A DNA stretch of 64,000 bases from Maratus speciosus. Its lineage: Eukaryota; Arthropoda; Arachnida; Araneae; Salticidae. A program made the position numbers and the translations under genes. Shown in pieces: positions 57,640 to 64,000 of the stretch. Each line of letters begins with the position of its first letter. The stretch's first letter is position 1. The stretch spans positions 275,436,411 to 275,500,410 of the forward strand of contig OZ010786.1 in the NCBI GenBank assembly GCA_963932465.1. The letters are read 5' to 3'. The notes under the pieces are model-generated. The model was given only the letters and a program-made list of their open reading frames with translations. It was not told the DNA's origin and made no database searches.

Positions 57640-57829
57640 TGTTTCAGTTATCTGATTTAATCGAAGACAAAAACAACCCGTTAGCAGGGAGATCTCACTG
57701 TTATTTTAATTATAAATCATTCTTCCGATTTTTTTTTTTTTTAAGCTGATCAAATTAGCGTTCTTTTAGAGTTTGCGGTGTGTGAGCGGGGGTTGGCGAG
57801 CGTAGCTCGTAGGGAGCAAAGCCCCCTAG
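57640..57829 (+). mobile_element. Family A Helitron 3' end
   Basis: Shares 'gacaaaaacaacccgtt' and 'cagggagatct' with the 39480-39728 tail. It ends with hairpin CGAGC/GCTCG, then 'agggagcaaagccccctag' at 57829 followed by T. It may be the 3' end of the plus-strand relic beginning near 55650, with the 56719-57402 copy inserted between. Confidence 0.65.
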
Positions 57830-57837
57830 TCTCTTAA

Positions 57838-57995
57838 AATAATTATTCGATTTGAAAACTGTCTGCATCGGCGTGTTTATCAAACATTTTTCTATATTAC
57901 AACCGATTTTCCTATTTTTGTACGCTGTAATTTTCTTAATATTAATGAAGAAAGATCCCCCTGGTCACAAAAAATTCAAAAACAGCGGCGGTGAC
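57838..57995 (-). repeat. Family A fragment, minus strand
   Basis: Inverted match to 55590-55770, including 'aaaactgtctgcatcggcgt' and 'gcggcggtgacagcgttagt'. It ends where family F element F2 begins. Confidence 0.65.
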
Positions 57996-58009
57996 AGCGT
58001 TAGTTACTT

Positions 58010-58980
58010 TTTAACACTTTCCAACAAAGTTGAAAAGTGTTTATGACTTTGATTTTTCTATCCGTCTTTCCGCGCTCTAACTCTCGTAAATATGCTTGGA
58101 TTACCCTGAAGTTTTTGGATATTATTGACGTTTACTATAGCACGTTCCCTATTTCGAATGAAGTTTCTAGCATGTTTAGTTCATTTAAAGGGACAGTCAA
58201 AAGTATTCCGTTACAATACGGCCAATGGGAATAAATCGTTTCAAATGATTTTTAATGATGTTACACGCTTTCAAACGTAATAAAACTGATATGCATTTAT
58301 GAAGTGCACTAAAATATGCATTCTGTAGAATATGCGGTGCAAAGAATAGTTATTATTAATTTACAGGGCCACACAAGAGAATTCCGTTACATAATGATAC
58401 AGGGTTGGAAGGAATTGTTTGCGGCGTATCTTAATTATGTTAAACTATTTCATATATAATGAAATTGATATACGTCGCTGAGGTTTACTATAAGTTGTTT
58501 CATGTATAATACGAAAAGCATAACATTTACAGGGACACACAAAAGATTTCAGATACTATATTGTATCCGAAGTACTGTACATTAGCGATGATTGCTGGAA
58601 CTGCATTTTTAATTATGATATGCGCTTTTATGTTTCACTATATTTATGCATACTATATGGTGTGAATAAACACTATAATTCACATACAGCGCTGCACAAA
58701 AGATTTCATAAGGGTTACTGAAAGAGAAATTTCAACCTGTTAAACGTTTTCTTACTAAGCTAAATTTCTCCAATATATAGTGTATATATCAACCAGATAC
58801 AGGGCCGTTCAAAAGAATTGGAATACATATTTAGCTATGGAGGGTAACTGCTGAAGTCAGTTTTTCAAATGTTTTATGCGTTTTCTAAAATGTTTACTTA
58901 GTTATCTTATTTTTTTAAATAACGAAGTTTTGTTAAAGCATTCAGGAAGTGTTGGAAAGTGTTTCATAATCTATGCTTAA
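58010..58980 (+). mobile_element. Family F element, copy 2
   Basis: ACACTTTCCAAC at 58014-58025 and inverted GTTGGAAAGTGT at 58951-58962. It opens 'tctatccgtctttccgcgct' and 'ctaactctcgtaaatat', then about five units with 'caaaagaattccgttaca' type words near 58200, 58376, 58550, 58700 and 58813. It closes 'gtttcataatctatgc' as in copy 1. Non-coding. Confidence 0.7.
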
Positions 58981-59340
58981 CGCATGATTTTTCTTTCTTG
59001 TTTTTAGAATAGAGAGATTCCTGATGATTCTTCTTTTCGACATTCTCCGGGTTTTTTAAGTTATAAAAATATAATTTGAACAAGAAAAAATATTTAAAGA
59101 GATGTTTCGTGATTATTTAGTGATTGCTTTTATTAAATAAAATTTGTGGTTTTTAATTAAAAACAAAAAACGGAAGTTTAGCAGATACATGAATTTGATA
59201 AATTTCGGAGCTCACATTGAAACATAATGGAATTCAATAAGTAGCATTTCAATTTCTTTAATGTCAGAAAATTAAAATAATGGGAACACTGAGTTTTTTT
59301 TAAATTCGTGTATTTTGTTTCATTCATTCTATTTTGTAAA
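58981..59340. other. AT-rich spacer, no gene seen
   Basis: No supported feature in this stretch. Confidence 0.5.
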
Positions 59341-59410
59341 CCCTCAATGAACGCCATGCCGAAAACATTCAGCTCGGTAACACTTATGGCACGCGTACCA
59401 CAGGTCTGCC
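59341..59410 (-). mobile_element. hAT-type end fragment
   Basis: 'cctcaatgaacgccatgccg' followed by 'cttatggcacgcgtaccac' and 'aggtctgcctcctct' is the same composite as 14011-14121 and resembles the reversed left end of the hAT MITE at 25832. No partner end found. Confidence 0.45.
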
Positions 59411-59894
59411 TCCTCTACACTACAGTATATTACATTACATTCGACAATGAAAATTTCATAACATTTTAATAAAAAATTAACAAAAACAAATTGTATACAT
59501 ATAGTTATTAGTGAAACTTTGGATGAATCCGGATTGGGGAAAAGAAGTAGGGGAACACCATTTGTATTTATTAGACAAATAGGGTCACATGGATAACTGA
59601 CTAAGTCGTTGTTTATGAATTTCAGAAATGTATGAAATTCTTTAGCTCCGGGATCACTATATCGCATATATGCGTGCTTCGCGCCCACGAAACCGAAAAG
59701 AAAAACAAGAAAGAATGAATTATAAGTAAAAAAAAAAAAGTTTTAAAGGCAAGCTTATATTATAATATACTAAAAAGGAAAAAAATGTTGAAGGACAATT
59801 GATTGAAATAAATACCTATTTTAAAAGAAATAAATTAAATTGCGAGAGATTTTCAACACTTTCAAACATAGTTGAAATGTGTTTATGTATTCGG

Positions 59895-60726
59895 AATTTT
59901 GAATTTGAATTTGAATTGGCTTTGAGGTAGGTGCTACAGCTAGTGCCGGCATGACCTCAAATGATCACAGAAACCAAGGCAGAAATAGATACTAGAAACA
60001 CAGCAAAAGACACCATTCAAGCAGGAGGGGAACATCAAACCCAGAGACAAAGTCCACCAGTAATAACAACAGAGAGGGAAACCACTCACAGAAACTCACG
60101 GAGTAAAACTACAGTGCCTAGTAGAACAGTACCAAAACTAGAAAGTCACATACCAACACTCAGCAGGAAACACACCAACCATCACAAAAAAAGTATCAAA
60201 AAAAAAAAAGGAAACTCGGCTGCACAAGATGAGACAATTAAAACCGTCCGCTCCCGAGGAAGAGTCTAAGGAAAAGGCGAAAACAGCGATAGAGTTCAGA
60301 CAGTCCCAGAGATCAACCCAGTCATCAAGAGAAAAGCCAGCCGCAGACATCGCATCCCGAAGGATACACCTCTCCGCATCAAAAACCCGACAGCTGAAAA
60401 TATAATGGAACTCTGTCCCAACATCCGTGAAACATAAAGAGCAAATGGGAGAATTGTTCTGCTTGAAGGTGTGCAGCCGTTTATCAGTTATAGCAGTTTG
60501 CGTCCGAAAGCGAGCAATGAAAATGTCCTCTCTTCTGTTCCTCGTCTACCGATAGAAGCTCGGTCCCAGAAACGGCGAGTCTACAGCATATTTGCTGCTG
60601 TCCCACCAGAGCTTGAAGCTTGCATCGAGACGATCCCTTAAATGCCTTTTCAGACCTTCTGGAGCAATACCACTGTAAGTATTAACAGCAAAGGGACCAC
60701 TGTTGGCTAGTCTATCAGCCCTCTCA
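59895..60726 (-). mobile_element. 5'-truncated non-LTR retrotransposon (LINE)
   Basis: Flanked by a perfect 13-bp target duplication, tttatgtattcgg, at 59882-59894 and 60727-60739. On the minus strand the body begins inside an RNase H-type domain, runs through a CCHC knuckle, then a ~240-bp 3' UTR, and ends in a short ATTCAA-type repeat tail ('caaattcaaattcaaaattc'). Severe 5' truncation, a 3' microsatellite tail and a target duplication are the hallmarks of target-primed reverse transcription. RNase H plus a C-terminal knuckle suggests a Jockey/I/CR1-like group; the exact clade is not determined. Confidence 0.85.
60104..60726 (-). pseudogene. LINE ORF2 C-terminus (RNase H end and CCHC knuckle)
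   Basis: Minus-strand translation begins NERADRLANSGPF, the usual close of a LINE RNase H domain, then GLKRHLRDRLDASFKLWWDS. A TAG follows SFYR near 60554. It then runs DIFIARFRTQTAITDKRLH and a zinc-knuckle-like C-x2-C-x8-H-x4-C (CSLCFTDVGTEFHYIFSC), and ends in hydrophobic, serine-rich sequence broken by a poly-A/T tract near 60200. The reverse transcriptase and endonuclease are absent, so this is dead on arrival. Confidence 0.8.
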
Positions 60727-61019
60727 TTTATGTATTCGGTTTGTCTGTCCGTACTCTAACTCGCGTAGATATAGTCAGATTGCCATGAAATTAATATATG
60801 TTATTGGGGTTGCTATGGCATGTTCGCTAGTGAGAATGAAGTATGTAGCATTTGCGGTCAAAGCGCTATAAGTAAGCGTACAAATTTAATGCTGGAATCT
60901 GCCGTAAATTGACACAGTTGCGCCATCTTGTGGATGGAGTGAATAACGCAAATACGCGGGTTTTTTGTATGACGTCATATATGACAGAATATCTACCATC
61001 TGCGCATCTCGTGCGCATG

Positions 61020-61504
61020 TCTATTTGAAGATATTTACAATTTAAGAGTTATAGACGGAAAAGCAGACAAAGCTATTTTAGAGAATACCTGTTAAAATTT
61101 TAATCATGAATTTCAAATATTTACCCACTCATGGAAGATGAACCTTGTTTACCAGATTTATTGCAAAATATTTTTGTTACAGTGTGGTTTGATGAAAATA
61201 TGTGTATTAAAAAAATCGCAATGTAATTTTAATTTCGGGAGAAAAAGCACTAATGCTACGTAAACAGTATTGCCTTTTGTCCCGAAACTAAACTGACATT
61301 GCAACTATTTTTTAAATACATATATTTTTAACAAAACAAGCTGTAACAAAAATATTTTGCAATAAATTTGGTAAACAAGGTTAATCTTCCATGAGTGAGT
61401 AAATATTTGAAATTCACGATTAAAATTTTAACAGGTATTCTCTAAAATGGCCTTTGTCTGCTTTTCCGCCTATAACTCTTAAATTGTAAATATCTTCAAA
61501 TAGA
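61020..61504. repeat. 485-bp fold-back (long palindrome)
   Basis: 'tctatttgaagatatttaca' at 61020 pairs with 'tgtaaatatcttcaaataga' ending 61504. Pairing continues inwards through 'gagttatagacggaaaagca', 'gagaatacctgttaaaattt' and 'gcaaaatatttttgttacag', and on to 'attttaatttcggga' with 'tcccgaaactaa'. Arms exceed 200 bp around a spacer of roughly 40 bp. Likely a fold-back MITE; a transcript through it would form a long hairpin. Confidence 0.85.
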
Positions 61505-61823
61505 CCTGAATTTTATGCAAGCTATTCAGGCTAAAAGAAAATCATTTTTGCTAATAAAAGTTATAGGCGTAACTTTTAATTCCATGGTTTTTTCCAGGTT
61601 TTTTTTCCACATTGGAAGAAACTTGCCCACCTCGGGTTTATGTTATTATTTATTAGAAAAAAAATGTATTTTAAATATAATGAGCGAAAAGCATGTGTTT
61701 AAATTGATGTAATATACCAGTATGTATTTTAAATAAAGTTATGTTTTTCAAATGACGAGTATATTTTTAAAATGATGATTTTATATTTTGAATGAAATGA
61801 ATGCAACATAAACGCTGGTGATG

Positions 61824-61880
61824 GGGAAAATATTTGACGGTTTATGAACTGCGGCCGGCTAACATAAAAGTACATTTTTA
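61824..61880 (+). repeat. Family B Helitron module, isolated copy
   Basis: 'ggggaaaatatttgacggtt' and 'ggccggctaacataaaagt' match the family B module at 29890-29945. No ends recognised. Confidence 0.5.
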
Positions 61881-63118
61881 ACTGTTTATTTAATCTAACC
61901 CTGTTCATATGCATGAAAAGATAAAAAATTTTAATCGATTTTTCCCTCCCAGATATGCTAGAAAAATAAAAAATTATGTACATGGATGTGTTTCTAGTAA
62001 CAATACAACATTTTAGTATTTTTACAACTTGATTATAAATTAGCAAATTAATTTTACGGTATCTAAACGTAGCTGATAAATCCTTAAACATTCTTTATGG
62101 TTGTTACAACTGTATATATAAGTACAACAATTGAGTAAGTTATGTAAAAAACTACGATTTCTAAAATATACCATCTGGTCTGGAAATTGCAAAAGAGACA
62201 CATTTAAAATCTTTAAGCATCTTAAACGTGATTTTCAGCCCTATAATTTTTTATAAAAAAGTTAAAATGTTATTTAATATATATTATTAAATGTCAGTGA
62301 TTTTAATACGTTCAATTGGCCCATCTCCGTCCGCAGCCCTTTTTCCTACTACTTATTCCGACTCTTTTGCGGAAGCCAGATTGTGGAAAAAAAAAATCAA
62401 AAATTGAAACCGGACAAAATTAAAAGGGAAATTTGAAATTATTGGCTACCGACCAACAACTGCTACGTCGAGCTTATTATTAGTCTATAGTTTTCAGTTA
62501 TTGGCAATTGTTGTGTGTTTCATAAGCCTTTTTCAAATTTGGAGAATGTTCCGCAATTGGGTTATTTCGATAAAAGTTACTTTAATTTTCTAACCATCAT
62601 TTAACTTTTATACAGTTACAATTGTATACTGTTTTCTCATTTGACGCCAATCATGGCTATCGGCCCGATTACGGAAAGTTATCCATTTTACCCCTGCGAA
62701 GAACCGGTGTAAGATAATAAATGTTTAATTGAGCATACCACGTACTATTTGTAAATATTTTATTCCAATTTTTGAAGTTTTTTCTATACTTTGTATGCTT
62801 TCTGCAATGTTATTCACCTGTGCGAAATGCAGGTATCCCATGAAAACTATTTTACCCGGATATGACACAATGAACGACATATTTCTAGATTTTAAAAAAA
62901 AAGTAATTTGTCGATTTTAGGAATTTTTTTAAAGCTGTTGTCTAGAATTCTCAAAATATTTAAAACTATAAATAATCAATTATTGCTGGTTTAATAGTAC
63001 AAGAATTACTGCTTGCATTTTAAATTAAAGTGGATCCTAATGTAAAATTAAATGTATTTTAAATGGAATGAATGAAATGCTTCTATTTTAAATATTATAA
63101 ATACAATTCGATCAAGAG
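61881..63118. other. Spacer, no gene assigned
   Basis: AT-rich. Open frames at 61729-62091 (minus) and 62729-62920 (plus) have no recognisable domain and low-complexity composition. Confidence 0.5.
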
Positions 63119-63160
63119 AATATTTGGCAATTTATCGCCTGCGCCCGGTAAATAAAAAAT
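63119..63160 (+). repeat. Family B Helitron module, isolated copy
   Basis: 'atatttggcaatttatcgcc' and 'tgcgcccggtaaataaaaaa' resemble the family B module. No ends recognised. Confidence 0.45.
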
Positions 63161-63880
63161 ATGCCTTAAAATTAATTAAATAATTTATACTTAAACTCTA
63201 AGCGTAATAAAACGTTTAATTCTCATTGAAATACACATGTTTATGTAATTTTTATAACTTTATCATATCAGGAATTGAGTTAAAAACGCTGCTGTAAAAT
63301 TCTATCTTAACATACATTAACTAATTTTTATATGTCCTTGTTCATATAGAACATACAAAACATAATTCAAATAGAACGTATTAAAATCACTGGCATTTAA
63401 TAATATATATTAAATAATATATTAACTTTTTTATAAATTATAATAAAACACAAAACTAACCTGTTTTTCTCTTTTGGGAAGCGAAAAAAAATGAGTTCTC
63501 TCAGATAGAGAGTTATTTTTGCAGTTTTGAAAACTGCAATAATTAAAACGCCAATATGGCATTTTCCCAAATAATATAAGTTCTTAAAAGAACTGATTTT
63601 GTTTAAATAACTAACTTCAATTAATATATTAAATAATGGCGAATAAATAAATCGAATTATATCTATACTTCCAACAATTAAGTACTGCAGACGACAAACG
63701 AATAAAATCACGGCTGCGCGTGCGCATAGTTATTTCATACATATCGAACTTAGAGATCATCCACAAAGGGGAAAGAAGTTAATAATCCCATTGTAGTTCA
63801 CTCCGTCCGCTGGGTGGCGTATGACCTTGATTGACGTGACCTAGCCTTTAATCTTGCGGTTACCTCTCCCATTTAAGATA
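63161..63880. other. Spacer, no gene assigned
   Basis: AT-rich to about 63700, then a more balanced stretch ('ctccgtccgctgggtggcgt', 63801) with no recognisable coding or RNA gene. Confidence 0.5.
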
Positions 63881-64000
63881 GGACGCTTACTTATATCGCT
63901 TTGTTTGCGGTACATTTAAAGGGACACTCAAAAGAATTCCGTTACAATACGGCGTATGGGGGGAAAATTGTTTGCGTTGTGTTTTATTGATATTACACTA
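63881..64000 (+). mobile_element. Family F repeat unit, cut by window end
   Basis: 'acatttaaagggacactcaa' and 'aagaattccgttacaatacg' match the first internal unit of family F (58185-58230). The element continues beyond the window. Confidence 0.6.

Larger units (their letters stand above)
59850..61010 (+). mobile_element. Family F element, copy 3, split by a LINE
   Basis: The left part, 59850-59894, has the 5' end 'caacactttcaaacatagtt' and 'gtttatgtattcgg'. After the LINE (59895-60726) the family F sequence resumes with a duplicated 'tttatgtattcgg', then 'tttgtctgtccgtactctaa', 'ctcgcgtagatatagtcag' and 'gttgctatggcatgttcgct', matching copy 1. The 3' end is not recognised. The right boundary is approximate. 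Confidence 0.65.

Noticed and set aside
59344..59688. 114-codon open frame on the minus strand
   Set aside because: Its end overlaps a hAT terminal fragment and I recognise no domain. Composition is not convincing for a gene.
63397..63711. 104-codon hydrophobic open frame on the minus strand
   Set aside because: AT-rich low-complexity translation with no family resemblance.

Overview
The window reads as eukaryotic, AT-rich, repeat-saturated nuclear DNA from an invertebrate, most likely an arthropod. I lean towards a spider or other chelicerate, from the mixture of Tc1-like, pogo/Tigger, hAT and Helitron relics, but the sequence alone does not prove this. I found no convincing host protein-coding gene, tRNA gene, CRISPR array or prokaryotic-style operon. 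Every recognisable coding stretch is a transposon protein or its relic, and the only structural-RNA sequence is a diverged 5S rRNA-like segment. The block is best read as a gene-poor transposon graveyard.

Layout, 0-16.5 kb: a 31-bp satellite (262-1410); a small terminal-inverted-repeat (TIR) element; a hAT relic (2970-4956) carrying a transposase C-terminus and interrupted by a minisatellite-bearing element (3189-4281, family S); arrays of a ~160-bp unit (family G); a minus-strand Helitron (7591-8847); two mirror-image deletion-derivative Tigger elements (10025-10717 and 14832-15503); and two long fold-back regions between them.

16.5-31.6 kb: a 2.5-kb element with hAT-like ends (16504-18999); hammerhead-like motifs near 19.3 and 20.4 kb; a family F element (21470-22270); a 2.35-kb Tigger element with a broken transposase (22329-24674); a hAT MITE (25832-26583); a 204-bp-TIR fold-back element (28231-29137); and a Helitron (29464-30078).

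31.6-48.6 kb: a Helitron with about 18 units of a ~146-bp repeat (31649-34416); a second Helitron (34421-35438); then a nest of family E elements with ~327-bp internal repeats (37212-45751). The order there can be read: E3 was hit by E2, and E2 was hit by a nearly intact Tc1-like transposon (42910-44440). A 5S rRNA-derived segment abuts E3. A second family S element and a 252-bp MITE follow.

48.6-64 kb: a third Tigger family (48615-49660), another repeat array, a Helitron (51030-52662), a TTAA-flanked MITE (52722-53476), a third family S copy, a head-to-head pair of Helitron relics (54790-56547), more Helitron ends, family F copies, and a 5'-truncated LINE with a perfect 13-bp target duplication (59895-60726).

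The recurring theme is non-autonomous elements with rolling-circle-type or subterminal-inverted-repeat ends that carry internal tandem arrays of ~125-330 bp units. Several unrelated families appear to share a degenerate ~50-nt core in those units, which is the observation I would follow first. All family letters (A, B, E, F, G, H, S) are local labels.
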